From Lycocorax pyrrhopterus obiensis (taxonomy: Eukaryota; Chordata; Aves; Passeriformes; Paradisaeidae): DNA of 64,000 bases. A program made the position numbers and the translations under genes. Below are positions 14,173-26,330 of the stretch, piece after piece (the first letter of the stretch is position 1; every line of letters starts with the position of its first letter). The notes under the pieces were generated by a model. The model had not been told where the DNA came from, did no database searches, and worked only from the letters and a program-made list of their open reading frames with translations. The stretch is taken from positions 15,856,494 through 15,920,493 of the forward strand of contig JACSVZ010000002.1 in NCBI GenBank assembly GCA_014706295.1, written 5' to 3'.

Positions 14173-14678
14173 TTACAGTCCAGCTTCAGACACATTAAGG
14201 AATTAGAGAGTGTCCAAAGGAGGGCAACAAGGATGGTGAAGGGCCTTGAGGGGAAGCCATTTGAGGAGTGGCTGAGGTCACTCGGTTTGTTCAGTCTGGA
14301 GAAGAGGAGACTAAGGGGAGACCTCATTGCAGTCTGCAACTTCCTTGTAAGGGGAAGAGGAGAGGCAGGCACTGATCTCTGCTCTGTGGTGACCAGTGAC
14401 AGGACCCAAGGGAATGGCCTGAAGTTGTGTCGGGGGGGTTTAGGTTGGATATTAGAAAAAGGTCCTTTACTAATCAGAGGGTGATTGGGCAGTGTAACAG
14501 GGTCTCCAGGGAAATGGTCACAGCACCAAGCCTGACAGAGTTCAAGAAGATTTTGGACAATGCTCTCATGCACAGGTTGTGACTCTTGGGGCTGTCCTGT
14601 GCAGGGCCAGAAGCTGGACTCGATGATCATTGTGGGTCCCTTCCAACTCAGCTTATTCTGTGACTCTGTGATTCTGTG
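14173..14678 (+). mobile_element. CR1 LINE, 5'-truncated
   Basis: It includes part of the CR1 reverse transcriptase C-terminus in a readable frame ([19 protein letters not shown], then [20 protein letters not shown]). The 3'UTR blocks follow, and it ends with three ATTCTGTG/ACTCTGTG octamers at 14655-14678. It is close in sequence to the copy at 1965-2677. It is interrupted and non-functional. Confidence 0.92.
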
Positions 14679-15462
14679 ACCTCACAGCAAGCCAATTCCC
14701 AGCTTTTGAAACCCGTCAGATTGTATTTCCTCCACACATTCACTCATAGCAGTGACTTACATTTCTGACATATGGGCAACATGCTTGGCTGTCCCAATAA
14801 AATATGTCTATGCCTTCCCATCTTCAGCAGAGACTGCAGGCATTTCCAGTGCAAGGCAGAGCTGCAGCAACCTCTGCCTAAACTAACATTTCATTTCCTT
14901 GCTACAGCTCACTTCTATTGTCATCACTTTCATGCCTCTAATTAACTTGCATCTGTTTCGTGTTTGAAGTTTGTAACACTTGCCCACTTTGGCTACAGTA
15001 GTTTATAACCCAACGCTAAACATATGTTTATGTTTATGACACACTAGCTCTGAATCCTTTGACTTAGCATTGTATCAGTTCATTATACCACTAATGGAGA
15101 ACCTCTGAGACAGGGCTGAAGCTTAAGTGGCAATAAATTGGGGAATCATTTGGAGGTCGCTGAAAAGAGGTGGCCAGTGAGGACATGCCTGGCCTGACAT
15201 CCAGAAATGTCGAGCACTTGCCACCCACCCTGTAACCACTGGGATTTTTAGCACCTCTAAACATGAAACCACAACAGCTTTCAGCAAAACTGTCATCTGG
15301 ATCTTAAAGAAAAGACTAAAATCCTTCATCATCTTTGCTCCAGAGGCCTTCAGCACATCCCACCTACCTACAAACTAAGTACCCATTGACTTTGCAGCAG
15401 GGCTAATGAGATCTTCAAAAAGATTTTAGAAGGCCAGGAGGGAGGGGGGCTCTATAATGTAC

Positions 15463-15482
15463 CATATTACACATGTAATATG
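15463..15482. repeat. Short perfect inverted repeat
   Basis: CATATTACA and TGTAATATG are 9-bp arms with a 2-bp centre. It is A+T-rich and probably has no function. Confidence 0.8.
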
Positions 15483-16646
15483 TATAGCATATTGTTACAT
15501 GATACTTAACACCTGCCCTAGCTGTCAGGTGACAGGCTGGTGTTCGGGCACCAGCTGAGGTGAATATTAAGGTCCAGTTGGCCATTCAGACCAGTTTTAC
15601 ATCCATTAGCATCAGTGAAGCTTCTTCTGTTTTCCACCAGGCGTGGTAGTGATGCCAGCATCTGGGTGAAGTAAGCACACCTCCTCTTCATAGCCAGAGC
15701 CACTAAGGTGATGTCTAGATAAATGTGTTTATTTTTCATTCAGATAACAGGATGCTCCTTAGAGCTAATAAGTATTTGCTTTCCCTTGCATTGCTATTAC
15801 CTCCCTCATTGAGAACTGTAATTAACATCATTGATCATTTGTGTAATTTGCCTTCTAATCTTTTTTTTGTGCTATGGTGGACTGAAACTGCAATGTGCAT
15901 TATGTCAATACGGGAAAAGTTATGTTTGATCTCTGCCTTTTCACTGGTCTGATCTACATGGGAGCTGTGCGTAAGCTGTTCCTGTGACACTCCACAATAT
16001 TTTACACTGTCCCTCCAATTTAAAAGGGACAACCATATATTTTCCATGCAGCAAAAGTGCCCTTGCTCATAACACCATCACCTAACACTTGAATTACCTG
16101 CTTCCACTTCGCTCATTGTTTCTTGACGGGGTTAGACAGCCAAACCCTGAGGTTCTTGTTGGAGCAAGTTTCTATCACCAAATCATAGGGCAGGTGGCAT
16201 GCAAATACTGCTGCGGACCCAGAGGTGAAAGGACCTTCCCCTCACTCTCTCTCTGCATAGGCACCGCTCTCAAGAGGTCATTTCAGACAGGACATTTTCT
16301 GCGAGAATGTGATCCCCATCTGACAATTGAAAATGTCAAGAGTCTTCCTGTTGTTGACTGCATACAATGGGGATTAAATAAAGCCACAGCCATGACATAT
16401 AAGGACATGTTCTCTCACGGAGCCTGAGATGCAGAAATCAGTGCTGTCTTGCTGGTCGATGCCACAAAGCTGGTTTGCAGCAACAGATATCTGACCAAGC
16501 ATCTCCAGGGCTGCTGTCCTTCCTGTTCAGGAGAAAGCATCGGTTAACAGCCATCTAGGGTCATTTGTTTTTTTCAGACAGAAAGAGCTACACAAATAAC
16601 AGATTTACAATAATAAAATTTGTCCAGTAAATTGGCCTGGAAAGTA

Positions 16647-16663
16647 AAAAAAAAAAAAAAAAG
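16647..16663. repeat. Poly(A) run
   Basis: A run of about 17 A residues on the plus strand. No adjacent processed pseudogene or retroposed gene is recognisable. Confidence 0.7.
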
Positions 16664-18650
16664 TAAAATCCTCTGCACAGCTTTTATTTTTTTCCGACTT
16701 CCATATACCCACATAAGTGTGAGCACACACTGAGAGGCACTCTGTGAAGAGCCTCTGCTTTCCAGAGTCTCTGAGGAGAAAAGCCATCCCTGGCACGAGA
16801 GCCACTGCAGGACCTCAGCATCCTGGAAGTGCAGCCGGGAGGTCCATCAGCTCCTTCAGCACCCTCCTGCAGAAAGGGCCATCATTAAAGTTTAGCCAAA
16901 CCTGTCACGGCATCACCTTATCAAGGACAATCCATCCCAAAGCAACTAAGATTTGCTTCCCCTCTGTACCTGGCTGCATGTGCCTTAGACTTGGGCTGCT
17001 TTCCAGTAAGAAGCAAGCTGGAAGAGAGTCACCCCAGTTTCTGCTCCTTTCACCTGCATTGCTTCCTAGCCTATTAGAAATCTGGAATGGGAAAGACTTC
17101 TTATTTCTTTTGTTTTGCTTTTCTCTCATCTTGTTGGATAGGAAATGCCCAGACTCCTCCCTAATTTGGCATAAATTCAATGCACCTATTCTCAAATCTT
17201 CAGAGCAGAGAAGAATCCATTAAGCTCATTTCCATTTGTTCTAGCAACAAATCAGTATATGGAGACATGAAGAAAATAATTTTGAATTACTTTTTCCATT
17301 ATCTGGTTCTCACTTCCTGCCATTTCCTGTTTGCCCAGCCTGGCTTCTTTATTGTCCGTGCATCTAGCCCATAGCAATTATCTCGATATCTAGGAAAAAG
17401 CATTAGGTTTTAAGATCTCAGGCTCCCTTTTGACAAAGGCTTTGCAATCCAGAGGCTCTAAGCGAAGAGGATTAAACTTCCATCTGTTTGCCTTGAGGGA
17501 GCAAAGCAGAGAAATCAGAGAGAGGTTTCACGAGATGCTTGTGTGATAACACTGCACACTCACTAGGCAGGAAAGTCTCAGGTTCTTACTTGGGAGTCAT
17601 CCCAGTCGCCAACTGGAACAGGTTGTTAAAAACTTGCTTTATGCACAGCAGACTAGAAAGATTCCTTCAGGTCCCTTTCTCCAGAGAGTCTGCCTCTCTA
17701 GACCTGTGCCATCCGCAGCTGCAATTTTTCGGACAGCAGTGAGGAAGTGGCTTGATTCTGCACTCTGCTGAAGCTGGATCAGAAACACCAGTGTGGCTAC
17801 AACCAGAGGGAGCAGAGAGATCCCACAGAGCAGCAATCCTGTCCCTTGGTAGGGATGACCATCCCATGGCACAGACAGGGCAGTAGGTGGTAGGACCAAC
17901 ACCTGGTGCCTGCAGCATCCCAATCCTGGGGTCACTGTCCCTAAGGAGAGGGGGTGCAGCAGCCATTGCAGCCTGGCTCCTGCACCCTAAGCTGGCACTG
18001 ACCTTTCTGGGGACAGAGCTGAATGTGGCTCTGACTCAGCAGCCTCCTCTCCCTCACCAGTGGCTGGTGACTAATTGTATTTAGTCCCATTCTTCATGTT
18101 TTGGGGAGAACAAATGTAAACAGACTTAGCAGTAATTGTTGCTATGTCTCTACTGTTTCCTCCTCGGCCGAGTAGGGATTTTCCCACACACTCATAATTT
18201 TAGAGCAGCATTTTAAGTACTTTTTCTTATTTTTAAGAAATTGTGTGAACATTTCTTGACTGGTGGGAAAAGAAGGAAGGAAACTTCAAAGAATTTCTGA
18301 TTTGGTGCAGACTCTGGGGAAAAAGTTTCTCTAACCTGTCTACAGAAGAGGGCTGCTCTGCTCTGGGCAGGGAGCTTTGCCACAACACAAAGCAGATTGC
18401 TTACCAGCACCCTGGAGAAGTCCACATCAGCCCTGGAAAGATCAGTTGTAAAGATGACTTCTCTAAGGACATGGCCCAGGAACATGGTGCCCCTGGAAAC
18501 CGGTCTCCTGGGAGGAACATCGATGATCTCAAAGGCTGATCTGGAGAACTGGCTGCTGTCACACATCCTTGCCTGGGAAGTACATACCTACAGACACACA
18601 GCTCCTTGCACACACTTGTGCATATGCAGGTATCACTGCACATAGTGATC

Positions 18651-18687
18651 CCATATTTGGGATCCCATTCCCACATCCCATATTTGG
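18651..18687. promoter_or_regulatory. Pair of identical CArG boxes (CCATATTTGG)
   Basis: CCATATTTGG, a perfect CC(A/T)6GG match for serum response factor, occurs at 18651-18660 and again at 18678-18687, 27 bp apart start to start. The first copy lies inside a short inverted repeat (GATCCCA...TGGGATC, 18647-18664). Function is not known. The site is about 9.5 kb beyond the 3' end of BAMBI. Confidence 0.5.
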
Positions 18688-18786
18688 TGGCAATCTGTAG
18701 CTCACATCTGGAATGGACCTGAAAAGTTCTTGAGAGCTGAAGTCTTCCTAGCTGGAGAACACATAGATTGGGCAGATGAAGAGCAT

Positions 18787-18822
18787 GGGAGAAGAGCAGG
18801 GAGAAGAGCAGGGAGAAGAGCA
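18787..18822. repeat. 12-bp tandem repeat, three copies
   Basis: GGGAGAAGAGCA is repeated three times in a row. It is short and otherwise unremarkable, about 100 bp from the CArG pair. Confidence 0.85.
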
Positions 18823-21800
18823 AAGAATGAGTGTGTGGTCAGCTGGACAGGGCACTCAACTCAGGTTCTACTGGACATGTTGTTAATTATACAAAAACAT
18901 TAAACAATTATAAAATAATTTATTTACTACTGATATAAAAATCAATTACCTAATCCTCATCCTCAGCCAGAAGATTAAGACGAATTTATCTATAAATTTT
19001 ATAAACACGTATTTTTGTGTATTTTAGAATATGTTTAACCCAAAGCTCACCAACTCAGATGCATTCCTGAGAGATAGGAGACCTTTGGTCCAGCTTGCAC
19101 TTGTGCAATACCCAGAGGACTGTTTAGTGATAGCAATGGAAGTGACAGTGACAGTGCCCCTGCAAGGCAGCCTGACCCAGGCTGGCCCTAAGCACAGTCT
19201 GCCAGTCTTTACAGCCTGCAGTTAGCTGTTAAATTCAAGGTATGAGCTTATCTCTGTGCTTTCTCTGCAAGATGGCCTGAAAGCCAGGAGCTGAAATCTT
19301 GCTGCTGGACACCTGTCTGTGCTGTGCACCCCACTGCAGCCAGCTCCCACTGCAGCCAGCTCTGGTGAAGGATTTGCCCCTCTCTGGGAGTTGTGAGCTT
19401 CGGGGGTGATGCCTGGTGCAGGGCCCATGAAATACGGCGCCACAAGGCCCAAACTCACCTGATCCACATGCTGTGTAATACAGCATCAGCAAAGAGCTGT
19501 ATGCAATTGAGTTCCACCCCATACGCTTCCTCATGCTGGCTGCAGCCTTCCCATCAGATCCTTGCCCAGTGCAGTCATCCACAGGCTGCAACAAAAGCCT
19601 TCACATGCCATGGGAGCACTGAAGGCAAAAAGCCAACTCGTCCATGTTGTATTACACTGCTAGGACAAGTTCATCTGTTGCTACTTCTGTTAATTTGGTA
19701 TAGCATACATGGATATTTTCAGGGAAGAAAATAGGTTTTTGCATGCTCTGATCTTCCGTTTGTGCCAAATTCTTCCACCTTGGTCTGGGCAAAAACTCGC
19801 AGTGACATTCTCTGGCTGTACTCCACTGTCCTGTTCTGAAACCCCATGTTTCACTGCTGCTACTGCTGTTCAACTGTACCAGACTTTCAGAAAGCTGCTG
19901 GCGAAACACTAGTAAAAATCAAGGAAAAGTGGATTTAGTATCTGTAAGTCCACCTGGGCAACTGAGGAAAATGTCTGGCTGTGAAAGAAACCAGTGAGAT
20001 AAGATCCTCAAGTGAAGATTGGAAACTATCACTGTATATTGTACTTCTGATTCGTTTTCACTCAATAATATACATAGCAGATCCCTGTAATCTTGCTCTT
20101 GGATGGTTCTATCCACTGCGACAAAAAACCACTGACAGCATCCCCAGCTGTGATTAAGTAGACACCAGGCCATCTGTCCTGCAGCAGCACTTTCCTCAAG
20201 GGCAGACAACTCAACAGCAGCCCACTACTGGCAACTACATACTTACAAATTTGTCATGCATAATGAAATACTCTGGAAACTATTTGTGATCAAAGAGGTC
20301 CCAGGATATTTCACTACTCATTACAAATCTGCAAATTGCTCATGAATGATCAAATATTAATATGTAGATAGGGTGCAGTCCCAGAAAGGATCCACAGCTT
20401 TGATAAGAGATTAGCCGTGTTCAGCACTGGACACTCCCGCAGGTTCATCGATTGCCATCGTAAACCAGGGAATGCCATTGAATGTTTGGCCGTGTATTGA
20501 AGATCACTGGGGCACTATAACCTGCTTGCTCAGACACTCATAGGAGAAAGTCGAGTGCTTCCCACGTGTGGAGACGCTCGCTCCATACAAAGGGCTGCTG
20601 GAGCCCTCGGGGCAGTGGGTGCACTGGCTTCAGCACGTGTGCAGCCCCGAGGTGGAGCAGACTGTTTTTCTGATACCATGTACATAACACTCCACCCAAG
20701 CCTCCCTGTGTAAATAAAAAATAAAGTCAAATTATGCCAGTAAAGAGTGGATTACACTGGTCACTGGGAGTGCTTGTGTATGTTCAGCCATAACCTATGA
20801 TAAGGTGCTTGCCGTAAAATTCCTCCTGGAGCCTGCAGATCTCCTGAAAGCTGCAAGATGCCAGCAGAACCACCAGCGTTTTGCTTCACCCAGTGGGGGC
20901 AGCAAGAGGGGCACTGAGGAAGGGGTCAGAGACCCAGAAGGCTGCACAAGTCCCTGGGGCCATGGGGGTCCCTCTCCCTTGCAGGAGAAAGACAGGAGTG
21001 CTGATTGCCACCAGATATAAGGAGACAAAGTTCAGTTCAAAGAGGTAAAGGGTGACAACCTTTCTACAGACAAAATTATCCCGCAGTCAGTAAAGCACAG
21101 CAGCAATCGGGACAGATAACAGAGCGAGTAATGAAGGCAGAGATTACAAAACTCCACAACCAATCCATCCCACAGCAAAAAGCTGCTGTAAAGCAATTTT
21201 AACCCAGCCTATAAACACAATTAGAAATATTATGCTTCGGTACAGGAAGTTTTTTAAAACAAAAACACATGGCAAGTTTCATTTGCATTATGATAAATCG
21301 ATGTCGGAGAAGGTCCCAAATTTGGTGCATTTTTTACAAACAACAACAAAAAAATTTTATTTCTGTCATCTGTTGATGCAGGGGGAAAAAGCGTTTCCAG
21401 CTTCTGATATAAAAGCTTCACAAAAAAATCACTTCCGAGAGAGTCTGCTTTATACTTTTCATTTATGAAGAGGAAGACCCCCACATTTGGACCTGTCCCA
21501 TCCTGAGAGGAGACTGCTAGTCAGTGAAGGCTGGCAGAGGCTCGCTCTGCTCACCCACCTGAAAGTCCATCATGAGGGAACCACTCTCCTATCTGCTCTG
21601 TCACTACCAAACAGTCAGATGGAATTGGGTAGGAAGAAACATGATTGTGGCTGTCCCCTACAGTCTCCTGGGGAAAAAAAAACAAATAGGGGAAAGGTTA
21701 TTGTGGATTGATAACAGCTGGGGAGGCTGGGAACGGTACCTGTTGCCAGGGAGAGTTTGTTCCAGTGCAGGCAGGGTGCCCTGCACGTCCGGCCCTGGGA

Positions 21801-24800
21801 GAAGAGGTCGAAGAAAGGCATCCAGGGGAGGGAGAGCCGGAGCAAGGATGTGAGATGAAGAGCTGCAGAGAGATTGCAGCCAGCCAGACCGGGACCCAGA
21901 TGGCTGGAGGGGAGATTCAGTAAGGAGGTGTTGTGAAAAAACCTTTGCATGTGTTCATGTAATTAAAACCCTGACCATCATGCACTGTGTGTGACAGAGG
22001 GGGTTCATGGCTGAGAGCACAGCTTTGGGCACTGGGTAGACTTAGAGAGCTGGTCTTCTGCAGGCTTAGCAGCCATGTGATTTCTTGTGTGCAAAAGCAT
22101 AAAAGGTTTTAGGTGACGGAAATCTTTTGCAGAGAGATGTGGAAAAGAACAATCCTGTCAGCAGCCAGACTGCTGCACAAGCATTTGTGTTTCTGCACTT
22201 GCCGCTTTGTGCTGCCCTTGCTTGCACCACGAAGACACTCCAGAGCGAGCCCAGGAGCAAGCCCAGGGTTCTTGCATGGAAGGATGGGAGGATGGAAATG
22301 CACCATCTCATGGCTCTGGAAAACAGTCACGCAAAGCTGTGGCTTTGCCTGGGGCTCGTGTGCCAGTGAGGTGCCTGTAAGCACAGGGCTGGTGTGGATT
22401 TGCCTGGGGGCATTGCTTTGGAAAGTTAAACCAGGTATAACTTCAGAACCTATAAACCATGCCCCCTCCTGAGCACAGTCTCACCATGCAGCAGAGCCAG
22501 CACCCTGTGCAGGAGGAGCAGTCCTCCTTCCCTTTGCACTGCCAGGGTGCTCCTTCCTACGCCGCCTGCAGAAAGGGCCAGCTGCAGCCTAGGAAAAGGC
22601 TCTTGAGCCAGGAGAGATGATGCCCTGACAAACACATATCCACACTAATTTGGCCCCTGAGTTGTGTCCTGCATGGGCTTTTGCTCCCCCATCACCAGCC
22701 ACAGCCAGGGCAGCCAGGTCACTGCTCAAGGGAAAACACCGCCTCGATGGCCACCAGTGCTGTGACTGTCACTGAAGGCCGGTGTTAACTCTCAATTCCC
22801 CTGCACGCTTTAGCAAAGCTCCCCCAGAGCCTGCTGCAGCTCCTCAGCAATGGGCCCACTGCCCAGAGCAGGTATCCAGTGTAGAGCTCAGCAAAGCCCT
22901 GCCAGCTGCAGGGACAAAACAGCCCCTGGGACCGGAATGAATTATGCACAACCTAAAGTATTTGCAGGATAGAGGCCTTAGTTCACTGGGTTAAAATACC
23001 AGAACAATATAAAACACCTCTACCTCTGAAACCCACTGCACTTCATAAAAATGCTTGAGACCCTGCTGGAGCTAAGCCATTGTCGATAGCCATAAAAAAT
23101 CGGTTAATAAATCTTCTTCCACTGATGAAATAGCTACTTCACAGCCAGAACTCAACAAATTGAGCATTTCAAAGCAACCTGCTTGACACAAGCCCTGATT
23201 TGCACACCAATACAAGCATCCCCAGCCTGGGCAGGACCCTGAGTCTGCACTGTTCCTCCCTCCCCATTGTCACAGCCAAGTGCCAGGAGGAGATTTAGTG
23301 CACCGATATTTTCCTCCTAAGTGACAAGAAGGGGATTTACATCTGCAGCCCGCAGGCCTTTGGAGTGAAATGATCCCAAAAGCAGAGATTAGCCTGGCAC
23401 TCAGCCGCCACGCTGGCGACACCACTGGCACTGCCAGGGTGACAGTCCCCTGCCCCCCAGAGCCTCTCCCAGACAGATGCTAGAAGTTCATCATAGTGCC
23501 ACTTCTACCTTTTTTTTGATTGGAACACAAGTAAAAATTAATGTTAAGAGAAAAGCAAGTGTTCATCACCTTGCTGCTCCACAGACACTATCCTGAAAGT
23601 TTAATCTAATAGGTAAAAAAGCAATTGCAGGAGAGACTCCATTCTTAACAAGCTGTCACAAGTCAGTATTTTTTAAATGCAGTCGATAGCCAAGGGGAGT
23701 GAAACAATACATTTCACTCACTCTTCCCAACTGCACGGCCGTTGATATATTTAAGTAGTGTGATAAGTAGAAAGAGAAAAACACTCTTACATTTCAGTTT
23801 TAATAAAAAACTTCTTAAAAAATTGAGTCACCCTATTTTCATGCCAATGTGGATTTTTATGAAGTCAGGGCTGACTTATTCTCTTCCTTTCTGCCTACAG
23901 GGAAAAGAGCAGGGCTCGGCTGGGAGGCAGGACCTGCTTCCAGGCAGAAATATTTATTCAGTGAAAAGCTGCATTTAAATATTGATGTTTCAACAGAACT
24001 TACTATTTGCTTAACCAAATGTTATAGATTTGCCTAGAGAATCACATTGGGGAATAGAAAGCACATTTTTAGACCCTTTTAGCAACACTGAATGACTTAG
24101 AAACAGTGATGAGCAAATCCTAAATTTTTCAAATCCATGTGATTTGTGGCTCAGATTTCCTGATAAGTTGTTAGGATTTGGGTTTGCAAGACAGGTGTTT
24201 GGCATTTCTAACTCCCTGCTCCCTTTAGGAGACATCAAACCGAGCATTAAATTCCTACGGTCTTGAAAGTTCAAGTCAAGGTGGTTTTTGTTTTGCTTTT
24301 CCCCCTGAAGGTCAGTTCAGGATTGAATCCTTTTGTCAAGGTTGGCTGGAGAGCAGAAGGCTCTGTTAATCTGCAGGCACTGCGGCTCCCTCCTGGCTTC
24401 CTTCTCTTGCAGTTTGTTTTACTTCAGGATTCACCCCCTGGGATTGTAAAGGCTGCAGATGAGGGTTAGAGGTGAAACAAAGAAAATGAGGTTGGGTGTT
24501 TATTTAGAAGGAGCCAGAATTCATAATGTTGGAGACACTGGGTCCCTCCCAAGAGATAACCATAATTTACCAGCACCTCTCCACCACTTGTTTTTCCCCA
24601 GAAATAAAACACAGTGACAGATCCAAAATACTACTTCCCCAAGTAACTCCTAGAACCAAAACAAGGAGAGTTTCTTTCTGCAAAGTGACCAGACACTGGA
24701 ACAATACAAATATTCTTCCAGTGATCTCCATGTGGGAAAGCATCTGAAAAAAGAAATAAAGGCAACTTTGCCTTCTTCAGAGACTTTCTTTTTTTATTCA

Positions 24801-25261
24801 CTCGACCTGTGCCTTATGGTGTGGAGTTTTTTGACCGTAGATGTTTTTTCCTTGGTAGGTAATCTTCTTATCCCCTCCCTTTTCAATGAGAAGGCCAAAT
24901 TTTGCTTTCATTTATTCACTGTGGAATGCCACTGACTGGTAGCTAACAGGCACATCCCATCCCACACAGGCACCCTGGTGATATATTTTCCCTTCTTCAT
25001 ACCTTGTTTTAATAATCACAACAGCAGCAAGAGAAGGAGCAGATGCATCCATTACACTTAAGAAAAAACCTTGCTCTTTTCCCAGGCTTTTTTGGGTGTT
25101 TGGCCTCTAGGGCATCATCCATTTGCAATGAGATCCCTGGATTTACAACAGAGCAAGTGGTTGTACAACAAAAACTGGATTCCGGGGTCCTGATAAGAGA
25201 AGACAAGCGTCCTGCGACCAGAGCCTGACCAGTCACCCCACCGCTAATCTGGTTGAATCAG

Positions 25262-25271
25262 CTGACGTCAG
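25262..25271. promoter_or_regulatory. Perfect CRE palindrome (CTGACGTCAG)
   Basis: The full cAMP response element TGACGTCA (25263-25270) is embedded in a 10-bp palindrome. The context has locally more CpG (25190-25340) than its A+T-rich surroundings. It could mark an enhancer or an unannotated promoter. It rests on motif evidence alone. Confidence 0.4.
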
Positions 25272-26282
25272 TGGTTTTATGCAAAACACACACCGGGGTG
25301 AAAAATGAGAGTCGCGCTCAGCTCCGGCAGCCCAGCTCCAGCGCTCTGCTACCAGAAGTGGCTGCTTACTTTCAAGCTCTCCGCACAGCCTGTAATCACT
25401 CAATATTGAAACCAGATTTACAAGCTCTTTAGAGGAGAAGTTTGCGATTTCCAAAGCAGACGCATTTGGTATTTCAGAAAAAGGTCAAGCCCCCTGTGGA
25501 GTAAGGGGTTTTTAATAGAATCTGTTCAGCAGGAGTTAAGAGGAGACATACCAACCCAGCGGCTCGCAAAGCCAGGAGAGGCAGAGACATAAGAAAAGCC
25601 ACAACCATTATTGTTTTGAAGAAAGAATCAGAGAAAGAGAGGGGCACGGGGTATGCTAAATTAAATCTTGGACATTCGATTTCATTTATTCCAATCCAAG
25701 AGACTTTCTCAGTTGGAAATAGAGAGGGCTGTCCTTACGCTCCCAGGCTTGCAGGGGTTTCAAAGAAAGGAGTGTTTGTTATTGTCTGCAGGGGAAACCT
25801 GAGAGTGCTTAGCACAATGGCAAATCCAGGCTCTTAACTCAAATGCATTTAAAAGGATAGCCTTCGATTACTGTCTCACCTCTTCAGTCTCCAGCCTCTG
25901 GCCAGGCTCTTCAGCTATTAATATTTGTTGCCTGCCTTGCTCGGCTGGGTGGCTGTCTAGGACTGCCTTGTTTCATGCTGGTAACAGCACCCAGCAGCCG
26001 GGAAGCGCAGGGAACGTCACTAACAACCCTCCTTGCCACAGGAATACAAGTTTTCTAAATAGTGCTGAGGCCTGCAGGCTATAGAAGCAGCCACTACAGA
26101 AATACTAGCAATGAAGCTGGCTACTGCTTACTCCAACGCCCTTTGGACTCTGTAGCCAGTAATTTCAGTGAAAAGAAAGCTCATTCCATAACTCACATAG
26201 CTGCTGCCAGACAGACACCAGAGCTCGTAACAATTTCCTGAATATAAAGGCTTTAAAATAATTGGAAATCCAGATTTCATAC

Positions 26283-26330
26283 TGTCCCGGTTTTGGCTGG
26301 GATAGAGTTAATTTTCTTCTTAGAAGAAAG
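26283..26330 (+). mobile_element. LTR-like fragment of an avian endogenous retrovirus (tentative)
   Basis: The stretch TGTCCCGGTTTTGGCTGG then GATAGAGTTAATTTTCTTC begins with TG. It matches the start of a common bird ERV long terminal repeat as I remember it. The following sequence to about 26480 may be diverged LTR or unrelated, and I see no retroviral genes nearby. It is a relic with no coding capacity. Confidence 0.5.

Larger units (their letters stand above)
14679..26282. other. Long intergenic stretch beyond the BAMBI 3' end
   Basis: It contains the small motif features listed separately (15463, 18651, 18787, 25262). A TAAT-rich segment lies at 15730-15870. No protein-coding similarity was recognised, and open frames do not exceed about 160 codons. 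Confidence 0.55.

Noticed and set aside
14160..14630. 156-codon minus-strand frame
   Set aside because: It is antisense to the CR1 copy at 14173-14678.
5104..20209. Similar peptide words (GCCQWFF) encoded on the minus strand near 5.1 kb and 20.1 kb, hinting at a repeated gene
   Set aside because: Nucleotide similarity extends only about 25 bp and the flanks differ. It may be a tiny repeat remnant or chance.
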